A stretch of DNA of 64,000 nt from Acetobacter musti (GCF_011516835.1 NZ_WOTB01000003.1:62001-126000), one strand, 5' to 3'. Counted from the first letter of the stretch, positions 32,784-41,369 are shown. Numbers and translations: made by a program. The notes: generated by a model not told the origin, from the letters alone.

Positions 32784-35700
32784 ATGACAAAAGTAACCGG
32801 TCTCACTCCATTCGATAACGGTACTCCGACTGCTGGAGGCTCCGCGACTAGCCTCAAGCCCGGCGATTTCTTCCAGCCGACCGGTGTCATGTCCGATGCC
32901 GCCTTCACGACTCCGATGCAGGCTGCAACTGTTGAGTCGTCCGGTGTCGTTGTGCGCCGCCCCGGCCATAGCGTCCTCGTCGATCCGACGAAAAAGCTGC
33001 AGAAATGGATTGCAGTCGGCGCGTCGCTGACCGGCGGCTCGTGCTACAATCTTCAGGTCAGGATGAGTGCAGCGCAGCGGAAGGCGTACCTGACTGACCT
33101 GATTGTCAATAAAGGCTGGAAGCTGTTTCGCGTCGCCTACACCGGGAACGACTTTGACTATCAGGCCTACTGGACGCCATGGGATTCCGGGACGTTCGAT
33201 CCCACGAATTTCATGGAATACATTGTCCCGACCCTTCTGGACATTCTGGCAATTGACCCCACGGTTCAGTTTCTCTGGTCTCCGTGGACACCACCGGCTG
33301 CACTGAAAACGACCGGGTCGCTCGTTGGCGGTTATTTCTCGTCTTCAACAGCCAATCAGACAACATACGCCGGTTATATCAGTGCTTTTGTCACCTGGGC
33401 TGACAGCCTCGGCATCCCGGTAAACTATCTGACGATCCAGAACGAACCGCAGGTCGACAGCGCCTCGTATCCGTGCTGCTGGATGTCGAGTGCAGATCAG
33501 ATTGCAATCGGAAAAATCCTGAAAGCAAACTGGGCTACTCAGACTTTCCAGACTGGTGTGACGCCTAAATTGATCGCAGCTGATACGTCGTATTTCGTCG
33601 CGATTCACCTCTCCGTTAACAGCGTCTTTTCCGACTATATCGGCGACTGCCTCGCCGCGGGCTGGGATGGATACGGCGTCCACAATTACTCAGGCTATCC
33701 GGCGCAGATGGATGCGACTCTGGCCGCGCTTACGACGCCACCCGGCGTTGTCCTTGGCACTGAATGGATGATGGCTGAGCCGTCCGGCTCTGTGACGCTG
33801 GACAGCCAGGTGAGGAGCCTCGCGGGGCAGTATTTCAAGGATATGATGAACCGGGGCCTGAACGGCCTCATGATGTGGAATCTGATCCTCGATACCGCAG
33901 ACAATGGCCCGGCCAACGGTCAGATCACCAATGACCCGACATGGGCTGGCTGGTGGGGCGCGTGTACGCACGTCGACGCTACGACAGGTAACGTGACCTA
34001 TGCGCCTGATTACTATATTCTGAATCACATCAACCGGACGTTCGGTCCGGGCGGGACAAGGCTGCAGTGCAGCCCGGCGTTCACCACTGGCAGCGGTGCC
34101 GCTGATCTCGTGGTCGAGGCGGGCCTTTATGCTGACGGGGCCACGCGTGGCGTTTTCCTCTGGAATCCGACCACTACGGCCATGACGGTGACGGTGATCG
34201 ACGGTGAGACGGCGACCGGATATCCCGTGTCCCTTCCGGCGAACAGTTTCGGGTCGTTCACATGGAGCGCAGGCGACGTTGTTCTAACTGGTACTACTTT
34301 CACCGCTCCAGGCGCTGTCACCAGCCTTACCGGGACGTCTGCAAATGGCGTGAACACTATCAAGTGGGCAGCTCCGACTGCGGTCGGAGACACCGAGATT
34401 GGCGGCTATATCGTCCTGCGCGGCGGTGTTCCGATCCGGCAGGTTTCTGCATCAACGCTGACATTCTCAGAAACTTACGGCACGGCCACCTACTCCATTG
34501 TGCCATATAATGCGGGCGGAATTTCGACGGCGACAGCTCCGACGGTAAATGTCACCGGCACGACTGCCGGCGCGACATCCTACACGCTGACAGGTTCGAC
34601 CTCCCTGTTGCAGGGGCAGTCGAGTCCGTATGTCATTACGCCTAATGGTGTCGTTTCAACTGCCGTCACGGTGACGCTGGCGAGCACGCTGGCCGGGTCA
34701 TTTGACGAAGCGACTGTCACGCTGCCGGCCGGATCGTCGGCAGCGGTAACGGTCAACTTTACGCCGAGTGCATCTGGGACCGGCTCCATCTCTGCATCGA
34801 GCGGAGGAGCGCTCACAGATCCTGCAGCAATCAGCGTGACAGCGGCCGCAGCGACCACGACATATTCTGTCACCGGACCTTCCGCTCTGACTGTCGGAAC
34901 CGCCGCGACGTTCACTGTGACCCAGGGTTCAGGGACACTGGTCAGCGATACCATTATCACCCCGGCCCTTACGGGCATTACCGGGACGATCTCGCCGACG
35001 ACGGTCTCCTTCAGCGGAGGGACGGGGCAGACTGCGACCTTCACGGTTACACCAACGGCGACCGGCACAGGCACGATGTCGTTTACAAACAGCCGCAGCC
35101 TGACAGATCCTTCAGCGCTTGCGCTCACGGTTTCGGCGGAAGCGGTTCCGTTCTCGAATTACACGCTCGGCCTTTCTCCCGCTTCGGTCTCCGCAGGCGG
35201 CAGGTCGACAGTAACTGCAACGCCGGGGTCCGGTGCAGCGAATACGGCTGCAATCGTCGTGACTTTGTCCGATGGCGGCGCAGGAGGATCGTTTAGTCCG
35301 GCAACGGTGACATTCGCGGCCGGTAGCACAGCAGCCGTGACCAGCACTTACACTGCGCCAACGACGGCGCAGACAGTGTCGATCAGCGGAACGAATAACG
35401 GATCGCTGTCGAACCCGGCATCGGCATCTCTGACGGTCACGGACGCAGTCGCTAACACGGTGCTTGCCGTCACCGGGACCTCCGGCGCGACTCTGTGTGG
35501 AACCGCGGCGTCAAATAACTTCCCGAGCACTACGGGGATTGTTGGTGCGTCCGCTGTGATCGGTATTTCAGCACCGTCGCAGGTTACGGCCAATGTGTTC
35601 ATTGCCGGTATCGGTTGGGCGTCTGACGCGAATCATGAGAACTCGCCGGCGGCTGACACTCTGTGTTCGCTGTGGCTCGGTGCAGGCGGGACAACAGGCA

Positions 35701-36158
35701 TTCCTCTCGGAATGTTCTGGACAGCCGCTAACGGAGCGAGCAACTATATCTGGCCAAAGACTGTGGCGCCGATCACCAACGGAAAACTGGCAGTCGCATT
35801 GTTTGTGAATACAAACACGACAGCAGGGACCGATGGTTTCGGCAATGCGATCGCAGCCAGTACGATCAATCATTACAACAGCACGGACGGCGGCTCGACC
35901 TGGACTCTTGTCGAGACAGGAACGCCGGGCAACAGCAACACGGGCATTAACCCGACACCCAAAGGACAGGGCGTGCTTGCCTACAACTTTGGTACGGGCT
36001 CGATGAACCTTTACAAAGCGACGGTTTACGACGGATCGACCAAACTCATTGACGTGGATATGTCCACCGCGACCGTCGGAGCTTCGACGTTTACGGACAA
36101 GACGAACAACGTCTGGACGGTCGGCTCGCCTAACGTCGCTATTGCGGCTGCGTCATAA
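32784..36158 (+). CDS. Multidomain GH30-family glycosidase, putative exopolysaccharide depolymerase
   Basis: 1124 residues. Residues about 70-430 are a GH30 (glucosylceramidase-like) TIM barrel: LWSPWTPPAALKTTG, the acid/base E221 in TIQNEP, and the nucleophile E327 in LGTEWMM; the 106-residue spacing is that of human glucosylceramidase (E235/E340). A beta domain (about 430-500), an FN3-like module (about 505-590) and three Ig-like repeats of about 90 residues (starting near 600, 693 and 791) follow, then a lectin-like C-terminal domain of about 230 residues (with CSLWLGAGG and NHYNSTDGGSTW). No signal peptide. It sits just after fibre genes, so it is likely a tail spike that degrades host surface polysaccharide; substrate unknown. 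Confidence 0.8.
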   Translation: MTKVTGLTPFDNGTPTAGGSATSLKPGDFFQPTGVMSDAAFTTPMQAATVESSGVVVRRPGHSVLVDPTKKLQKWIAVGASLTGGSCYNLQVRMSAAQRKAYLTDLIVNKGWKLFRVAYTGNDFDYQAYWTPWDSGTFDPTNFMEYIVPTLLDILAIDPTVQFLWSPWTPPAALKTTGSLVGGYFSSSTANQTTYAGYISAFVTWADSLGIPVNYLTIQNEPQVDSASYPCCWMSSADQIAIGKILKANWATQTFQTGVTPKLIAADTSYFVAIHLSVNSVFSDYIGDCLAAGWDGYGVHNYSGYPAQMDATLAALTTPPGVVLGTEWMMAEPSGSVTLDSQVRSLAGQYFKDMMNRGLNGLMMWNLILDTADNGPANGQITNDPTWAGWWGACTHVDATTGNVTYAPDYYILNHINRTFGPGGTRLQCSPAFTTGSGAADLVVEAGLYADGATRGVFLWNPTTTAMTVTVIDGETATGYPVSLPANSFGSFTWSAGDVVLTGTTFTAPGAVTSLTGTSANGVNTIKWAAPTAVGDTEIGGYIVLRGGVPIRQVSASTLTFSETYGTATYSIVPYNAGGISTATAPTVNVTGTTAGATSYTLTGSTSLLQGQSSPYVITPNGVVSTAVTVTLASTLAGSFDEATVTLPAGSSAAVTVNFTPSASGTGSISASSGGALTDPAAISVTAAAATTTYSVTGPSALTVGTAATFTVTQGSGTLVSDTIITPALTGITGTISPTTVSFSGGTGQTATFTVTPTATGTGTMSFTNSRSLTDPSALALTVSAEAVPFSNYTLGLSPASVSAGGRSTVTATPGSGAANTAAIVVTLSDGGAGGSFSPATVTFAAGSTAAVTSTYTAPTTAQTVSISGTNNGSLSNPASASLTVTDAVANTVLAVTGTSGATLCGTAASNNFPSTTGIVGASAVIGISAPSQVTANVFIAGIGWASDANHENSPAADTLCSLWLGAGGTTGIPLGMFWTAANGASNYIWPKTVAPITNGKLAVALFVNTNTTAGTDGFGNAIAASTINHYNSTDGGSTWTLVETGTPGNSNTGINPTPKGQGVLAYNFGTGSMNLYKATVYDGSTKLIDVDMSTATVGASTFTDKTNNVWTVGSPNVAIAAAS

Positions 36159-36189
36159 GGGGGGATTATTTTCTCTGCCGTAAATACAT

Positions 36190-36242
36190 GTCGCGCCCGG
36201 CGACCCATTCTCTACGCTCGACGGGATCTGGCGGTGCCAGAT
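36190..36242. terminator. Hairpins between convergent genes
   Basis: GTCGC-GCCCG-GCGAC (36190-36204) and the perfect 7-3-7 hairpin ATCTGGC-GGT-GCCAGAT (36226-36242) lie between the convergent GH30 and glycosyltransferase genes. Neither has a clear U-tract, so any terminator role is weak and possibly factor-dependent. Confidence 0.4.
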
Positions 36243-36288
36243 TGGTGGAGAGACCATTCATGGCATTTTCATATCTCTTTGGAGGAGT

Positions 36289-38412
36289 TTATTCCTGTCC
36301 CCACGCTGCTTGAATTTCCTTAGCCAGCTCTGGATTACATTTCCGGGCAAAGAAGCAGGAGTTGTCCAGAATCTTCGGAAGATCGGCTCTGTGCAGTTTC
36401 CTTAGATCAATGGGTTCAAGAAGCTTTTGCTTCAGTGTGCGGTGCTCGGGAACACGCTTTGTAATATAGTGAGTTCCCTGTTCGGCGGCGTCCGGGGTAG
36501 TCACAGTGAACGTCTCGCCACACTGGCGCAAATAGCGAACAAACAGCGTATTGAAATAGATTTCGTCAGGCGCCAGTCCCCAGAGTAACGTCCTATCAAG
36601 TTCCCGGTGAGGTTCGATAAACCACTCCGCAACAGACCTGGACGCCGCGAAAAATTGCGACCCCTTCCATAGGTCATCCAAGGAAACACGACGCTCCAGA
36701 GGGATTTCTGGAGCAATTTTTTTGTAGAGATTCCATAAGCGAGCGTGAAAAATGCTCTTTTTCGGATTTAGAAACTCGATGTCACACGGCTGGAATTTCG
36801 ACACACTGTAACGACCGAAACCTTCAGATGAGAGATTTTTCGGATCAATCTGGCCCCAGATCGAAAACAGATTTCCATTCCCTGCCAGCAATGCATCGTT
36901 GACCGCGGATGGAGATCTGGTCGGGAAGCATGCACCGCTAATAAGGACAAAACGCTCATTGCTCTTATCTTCAAGCGCCGCTTTGATCACGTTTTTCATC
37001 GCACGAACAACCGAAAAACCACCCCAGTTTACGTGGACTCTGTTTTCAGTGATCCGAACACGCGAAATATCATCAAACCGGAAAGCCCGGTCCACTTTTG
37101 TTTTCGCATCAAGGTGAATGTATACGCGGGAACGCGGATCCGAGAGTAAAGCATTGACGAGAAGATCGAGCTGCTCGTTCTGAGAATGAGCGAGGATCAT
37201 GTAGGCGACTGTTGGGTTTTCGTTTTTAGGTGCGCTGGTCGGGCTATGATTTCCTCTCGGTTCTGTCGTCAGTCGCCTGCTGCGACGGATATCCTTTATT
37301 CTGTCCTTTACGGAGGCAGGCAGCATCATCCGGAATGCGATTCTGGCGAAAAGAACAGGCCAGCGTGAAATTGGCACAAGCGAGAGAGCGTCTTTCCATC
37401 GGCTATCAAGCATAATTCTGATGCCAGCAGACAGGATACCTTCCCTGAATTTTGTGTATCCATGCCTCCTGAGGAGGCCGCTGTCAGAACGAACCGCATA
37501 ACGGATAAACTGGATATCTGTTATGTCGGGCTCGTAAGGGCGGTAGTAGCAGAGTTCAACGAGCTTTGCTGATACGGCCGATCTGAGCCAGGTGAGTTCT
37601 GTGTCTGTAAGGACTTTTCTTGCTGCCTCGACCATCTCACCAAGTGAAACGGCTGCGTTGATCCGGGTCATTAATTCTGAGGAAAAAATGATGTCCTCTG
37701 CCTTTTTGGACCGACGTTGCTCGGATATGGCAGCTAACTGAGACCAGACGGCAAGCTGCCGCCCTTTGACGATGGACTGGCTGGATATGCTTCCTGAATG
37801 GACGCGGTAATCACCCAAAGGCTCCGGGAAAATATACATGCTTCCGACATCATTAAGACGCCATAGCAAATCGGAATCTTCTGCGACCGCCAGATTTCGA
37901 TAGCCTCCCACAATATCAAGTGCACTGCGACGAACCATGAGCATGGGCTGCAATAAATAAGGTTCGTTGGCTGGTATTGACCAGCAGTCAGCGGCATCGA
38001 GGTCTTTACGTGATGAAATCGTGCCGCGAGGAATGCCATTTTCATCTATATGTCGACCGACAGAGCTCACGGCCACGCAATCCGGATTTGCCTCCAGGTA
38101 AGCCAATTCTTTTTCAAAACGAGCCGGATAGGATATATCGTCTCCATCGTGCCGCGCGATGTAAGGGGCATCGCAAAATTTCAGACCGGCATTCAGCGCC
38201 GCAACAATTCCGGCATTTTCCTGTCTGTGATAGACAATGCGCGTATCCGAAGCCCGCATATCTTCTACAAGCGGCCTTGTAGTATCGGTCGACCCGTCAT
38301 CAATAATGACGATACGAATGTCGGAAACAGTTTGCCTCTGTATACTCTCAACGGCACTTTTAAGATATTTTGCAGAATTATACGTCGGAAGAAGAACATC
38401 TATACGTGCCAC
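36289..38412 (-). CDS. GT2-GT14 fusion glycosyltransferase
   Basis: 707 residues. Residues 1-230 are a GT2 (GT-A fold) domain: IDVLLPTYNSAKYLKSAVESI, then VIIDDGSTD (UDP-sugar binding) and a DGDD metal-binding motif (ARHDGDDISYP). A linker with PRGNHSPTSAPKNEN leads to residues about 400-700, a core-2/I-branching (GT14)-like domain (TVAYMILAHSQNEQLDLLVNAL, then YIHLDAKTKVDR, INWGGFSV-type, WKGSQFF). The gene faces against all its neighbours, is lower in GC and lies beside the GH30 gene. Lysogenic conversion of a surface polysaccharide is the likely role. Donor and acceptor are unknown. Confidence 0.8.
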   Translation of the reverse strand: MARIDVLLPTYNSAKYLKSAVESIQRQTVSDIRIVIIDDGSTDTTRPLVEDMRASDTRIVYHRQENAGIVAALNAGLKFCDAPYIARHDGDDISYPARFEKELAYLEANPDCVAVSSVGRHIDENGIPRGTISSRKDLDAADCWSIPANEPYLLQPMLMVRRSALDIVGGYRNLAVAEDSDLLWRLNDVGSMYIFPEPLGDYRVHSGSISSQSIVKGRQLAVWSQLAAISEQRRSKKAEDIIFSSELMTRINAAVSLGEMVEAARKVLTDTELTWLRSAVSAKLVELCYYRPYEPDITDIQFIRYAVRSDSGLLRRHGYTKFREGILSAGIRIMLDSRWKDALSLVPISRWPVLFARIAFRMMLPASVKDRIKDIRRSRRLTTEPRGNHSPTSAPKNENPTVAYMILAHSQNEQLDLLVNALLSDPRSRVYIHLDAKTKVDRAFRFDDISRVRITENRVHVNWGGFSVVRAMKNVIKAALEDKSNERFVLISGACFPTRSPSAVNDALLAGNGNLFSIWGQIDPKNLSSEGFGRYSVSKFQPCDIEFLNPKKSIFHARLWNLYKKIAPEIPLERRVSLDDLWKGSQFFAASRSVAEWFIEPHRELDRTLLWGLAPDEIYFNTLFVRYLRQCGETFTVTTPDAAEQGTHYITKRVPEHRTLKQKLLEPIDLRKLHRADLPKILDNSCFFARKCNPELAKEIQAAWGQE

Positions 38413-38466
38413 GTATTTCCGCCTTTGAAGTTTAGCGAAACGTTACTTCGCTTAACCCGGCAACAC

Positions 38467-38590
38467 AAGCCGCCCCAGTGGGCGGCTTTTCCTTTGATCT
38501 GACCACACAATCAAACCCCACCCGGCGATCACCCGGGTGGGGCTGATGAGTGCTGCCGAAAGAAACCGCGGAATTGCTCCCGCGGGGACG
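38467..38590 (+). other. Three successive strong hairpins, terminator and possible small RNA
   Basis: GCCGCCC-CAGT-GGGCGGC-TTTT (38469-38490) is a bidirectional terminator. It is followed by CCCCACCCGG-CGATCA-CCGGGTGGGG (38516-38542, one extra C) and CCGCGG...CCGCGG (about 38570-38590). The stretch between 38413 and 38691 has no gene, and the repeated strong stems suggest a structured RNA or a stacked terminator region. An AT-rich AAATAAAAAGGA follows, providing the ribosome site of the next gene. Confidence 0.5.
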
Positions 38591-38691
38591 ACTATAAGCA
38601 CGTCATCGTGACGAACCCGTTAGCGCGTCCCGCATCCCAGAAAAATAAAACCTCAATTTTGAGCATTTATCTCTAAATAAAAAGGAATCTC

Positions 38692-39018
38692 ATGGACCCG
38701 ATAAGTAACCCCATCGCCTATGCGCTCGCGCAACTGATCGGCCAGTTGCCGGGTGTCTGGGCGACGTGGCTCATGGCGACATGGGCTTTTCTGTGCGCGA
38801 CCAGCAATCTGATTCTCGTCCGCTGGAGACCCCCTGACGCCGGCACGAAAATGGCCGTGCTATATCAGATCGTCCGGCTGCTCGCCCTGTCCCGTGGCTT
38901 CAATGCTGCAGCATACGGGCCGGGATATAAGCCACTCCTTATTCCGAAAGACATGCCTCGCGATCAGGCCGCCGCAGCACTGGACCTGCATCCGGACCAG
39001 ACGAAGCCCCGCAAATGA
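38692..39018 (+). CDS. Small membrane protein of unknown function
   Basis: 108 residues with AAAAGGA seven bases upstream. A hydrophobic stretch at about 24-45 (TWLMATWAFLCATSNLILV) forms one span, with perhaps a weaker one before it; the C-terminus is basic and Pro-rich (DMPRDQAAAALDLHPDQTKPRK). Size and position in the accessory arm suit a holin, exclusion or toxin-antitoxin-type membrane protein. No family recognised. Confidence 0.6.
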   Translation: MDPISNPIAYALAQLIGQLPGVWATWLMATWAFLCATSNLILVRWRPPDAGTKMAVLYQIVRLLALSRGFNAAAYGPGYKPLLIPKDMPRDQAAAALDLHPDQTKPRK

Positions 39019-39151
39019 TTGCCGGGGTTTTTCGCTTTTCCTCTGATTCATCAAGTACACGGTATAGAATATTTATTATATCAGCTGCATTTTCTCGATC
39101 ACCAGCAAGAAAAAACTGGTCTGCAATGCCGATTAACTGACGAACTATCAT
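38939..39151 (-). CDS. Possible small minus-strand protein
   Basis: A 70-residue frame starting at ATG 39151 with AGGA about 11 bases upstream. Residues 1-48 (LIGIADQFFLAGDRENAADII...) are protein-like and lie in otherwise empty sequence; the last 25 overlap the convergent membrane gene and look non-coding. The surrounding 39033-39338 gap is AT-rich and carries no other gene I can support. Confidence 0.3.
   Translation of the reverse strand: MIVRQLIGIADQFFLAGDRENAADIINILYRVLDESEEKRKTPAIICGASSGPDAGPVLRRPDREACLSE
39006..39032 (+). terminator. Terminator overlapping the end of the small membrane gene
   Basis: GCCCCG (39006-39011) and CGGGG (39023-39027) pair across the stop codon, followed by a T5 run (39028-39032). 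It ends the 38692 transcript. Confidence 0.65.
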
Positions 39152-39338
39152 TCTGGTGGGTCCTATTACTCTTCAGCGGCCCACTGACGCTGTGCCGTCT
39201 TCCGGCATGCTTCATTGCAAACCGGTAATATTGATGCCGAAAGTAATGCAAATTGATCTGCGTCAATATTCATTGTTTTTTCCGCGAAAATCGCTTCCTC
39301 ATGCCCGATAGATACGGGCCGGGACAAACACCCTCATC

Positions 39339-39367
39339 AGCCGCTCCACGCCGGGGCGGCTTTTTTT
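39339..39367 (+). terminator. Terminator upstream of the Tat-lipoprotein gene
   Basis: AGCCGC (39339-39344) and GCGGCT (39356-39361) form a stem with an 11-nt loop and a T7 run (39361-39367). It isolates the following gene from upstream transcription. Confidence 0.65.
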
Positions 39368-39383
39368 ATGCCCGGAGCACACC

Positions 39384-39908
39384 ATGACATCACTCTCCCG
39401 TCGCAACTTTCTCCGCAACGCTGGCATCGGCGCTGCTGCTGTCGGACTCGCCGCGTGCGCCAAAACAACCGATACCAACGGTAACACCACCTACACGGTC
39501 CAGACTGCAAAGATCCTGTCCATCGTGACCAGCATCGAGAGCGGTCTGTCGCAGCTTGCCACGTCTGCGACCGTCGTTTCGGTCATCGGGACCGCCAATG
39601 AGACCAAGCTCACCGCCGCTTTGCAGAAAGTCGCAGTCGTCACAGGCGAAGTCGCAGCGACAACCGCCGAGACGGTCTCAGTGACGGTTGCCAAAAACTG
39701 GCTCAACACCCTCGAAAGTGCCGTATCCGCCGGTCTGGTTATCCTGAATGGCTTCTCGCCACTGCTGCCAGCAACAGTAAACAATGTCGTCGCTGCAGTT
39801 GGCGCCCTCCTGCCGGCGATCGAGGCGGTGATCGGCGCTGTCTCTCTGCGCGGCACTCCCTCAATGAGCCAGGCGCAGGCTCAGGCAATTATCGCACAGG
39901 GCCTGTGA
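39384..39908 (+). CDS. Tat-exported lipoprotein of the prophage
   Basis: 174 residues. The leader has the twin arginines SRRNFL (R6, R7), a hydrophobic core and the lipobox LAAC with Cys25, so the protein should be exported folded and lipid-anchored. The mature part is an Ala/Val/Thr-rich helical protein (TAKILSIVTSIESGLSQLAT, then LTAALQKVAVVTGEVAATTAE) without recognised domain. It starts with CGGAG about seven bases upstream and is coupled (TGATG) to a tiny membrane peptide. A surface exclusion or envelope role is plausible. Confidence 0.75.
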   Translation: MTSLSRRNFLRNAGIGAAAVGLAACAKTTDTNGNTTYTVQTAKILSIVTSIESGLSQLATSATVVSVIGTANETKLTAALQKVAVVTGEVAATTAETVSVTVAKNWLNTLESAVSAGLVILNGFSPLLPATVNNVVAAVGALLPAIEAVIGAVSLRGTPSMSQAQAQAIIAQGL

Positions 39909-39991
39909 TGCCCGTGGCCCTCACCCTCGCGGCGGTTTTCGTCGCGGGGAACCTCTTCACGTTCTGTCTCTGTAAGGCTGCTGACCGATAA
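39908..39991 (+). CDS. 27-residue membrane peptide coupled to both neighbours
   Basis: A 27-residue frame (start MPVALTLAAVFVAG) with one hydrophobic segment and a short basic tail. Its start overlaps the lipoprotein stop (TGATG) and its stop overlaps the next start (TAATG), a strong sign of translation in an operon. Function unknown; size recalls regulatory or holin-like micropeptides. Confidence 0.6.
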   Translation: MPVALTLAAVFVAGNLFTFCLCKAADR

Positions 39992-40917
39992 TGCGCCCCG
40001 AACAACTTCACGTCGTCACCGCCCGCTCTAACCCGCTGCGGTGGCAGGTGCCCGACCGGATTTATCACGAGTGGGCCGAACATATTCTCCAGTCCGGCGC
40101 GAAACTCACAGTGGTCGAATGCCAGTACGGGGGCAGACCGTTCACCTGCCATGTTCCCGGCGTCAACCATATCGGCGTCCGGGCAAACACGCTGGTCTGG
40201 GAGAAGGAGCGGTGCCTGAACATCGCCATCGCCGGGCTGCCACAGGACTGGCAGTACGTTGCCTGGATCGACAGCGACATCTTCTTCCGCCAGCCGCACT
40301 GGGCGCGTGAGACAGTTGAGGCGCTCCAGCTCTTCGATGTGATTCAGCCCTGGTCCGACTGCTACGATCTCGGGCCGAACGGCGAACATATGCAGCTTCA
40401 CCGATCCTTCTGCAGAATGTGGATGGACGGCGAGACGATTAAGCAGGGACCGAACGCGCACCGGTCGCCATACCGCTTCGCGCATCCGGGCTACGCATGG
40501 GCGGCAACGCGCCGGGCCTTGACCGCGACGGGCGGACTACTCGACACCGCGGCGCTTGGATCTGCTGACCATCACATGGCGCTGGCTCTGATCGGTCGCG
40601 TCTCGGAAAGCTACCCCGGCAATATCAGCCACGATTACAAAAAGCACTGCCTCCGCTGGCAGAAGCGGGCGATGGCATCGGTGAACGGCAATATCGGTGC
40701 GCTGCATGGATCGATCGAGCATAAATTTCACGGTTCCAAGCTGGACCGCGCTTATGAAAGTCGGTGGGATATTCTGACGCGGAATGATTTCCAGCCGGAC
40801 GAGGATCTGATCCGGAACACGTGGAGCGCGTGGGAACTGGCCGGCAACAAGCCGAAGCTGCGCCGCGAGATCGAGCGTTATTTCCGTCAGCGGAATGAGG
40901 ATGCGAACGTGTGGTGA
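39991..40917 (+). CDS. GT-A-type glycosyltransferase
   Basis: 308 residues. The DxD motif is WIDSD (D94, D96), preceded by VWEKERCLNIAIAGLPQDW and followed by the acceptor region (HSDCYDLGPNGEHMQLHRSF-type) and HPGYAWAATRRAL. The layout matches small glycosyltransferases found in phages and alphaproteobacteria. Being in the prophage accessory arm, it may modify phage DNA, virion or host surface; substrate unknown. It is coupled to the upstream membrane peptide. Confidence 0.7.
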   Translation: MRPEQLHVVTARSNPLRWQVPDRIYHEWAEHILQSGAKLTVVECQYGGRPFTCHVPGVNHIGVRANTLVWEKERCLNIAIAGLPQDWQYVAWIDSDIFFRQPHWARETVEALQLFDVIQPWSDCYDLGPNGEHMQLHRSFCRMWMDGETIKQGPNAHRSPYRFAHPGYAWAATRRALTATGGLLDTAALGSADHHMALALIGRVSESYPGNISHDYKKHCLRWQKRAMASVNGNIGALHGSIEHKFHGSKLDRAYESRWDILTRNDFQPDEDLIRNTWSAWELAGNKPKLRREIERYFRQRNEDANVW

Positions 40918-40958
40918 TCCTGCTTGTACGCCCCTTCTGTTCGTACTAGGTGTCGGAA

Positions 40959-41369
40959 ATGTCGCGATCTGTCACATTCTCTGGCTCTCCCACGAAGACT
41001 GAACGTCTGGTCTCGCCGGAGGCATTCATTGACCCACGCCTGTCCGGCAAGGGTGGTCCACCAAAGCCTTCTCCTGAAAAACTTAGATTGGCTTTGGATT
41101 TATGTCGCGAATGGGTGAAATCAGGATCACCCAAAGCTACCCGATGGACAGGGAGCAGCCCGCGAAGTCTTCGTGGCATCGCCGCGAGGACCGGCGTTTC
41201 ACGCGCCCACGTTCATCGGATCGCCGAATTGGTGCGGAAAGAACGTTACGCCGACCAACGCTCGCCCCTGAGAAAGAAATTTGGTGAGGAACCTCTCGCG
41301 CCAGGACTGGGCCTTCTGATGATGGACCCTCGATGGCGCGAGTGGGTGATGAAACTGCGGAAGCGATGA
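40959..41369 (+). CDS. Helix-turn-helix protein with Lys-rich C-terminus
   Basis: 136 residues. The central part (SLRGIAARTGVSRAHVHRIAELVRKE, about 70-95) is a helix-turn-helix; the C-terminus (LRKKFGEE, then LGLLMMDPRWREW) is unusual. ATG 40959 is preferred to the GTG at 40950 because AGGTG lies just upstream. Probably a regulator of the right-arm operon; overlaps the following gene (ATGA). Confidence 0.55.
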   Translation: MSRSVTFSGSPTKTERLVSPEAFIDPRLSGKGGPPKPSPEKLRLALDLCREWVKSGSPKATRWTGSSPRSLRGIAARTGVSRAHVHRIAELVRKERYADQRSPLRKKFGEEPLAPGLGLLMMDPRWREWVMKLRKR

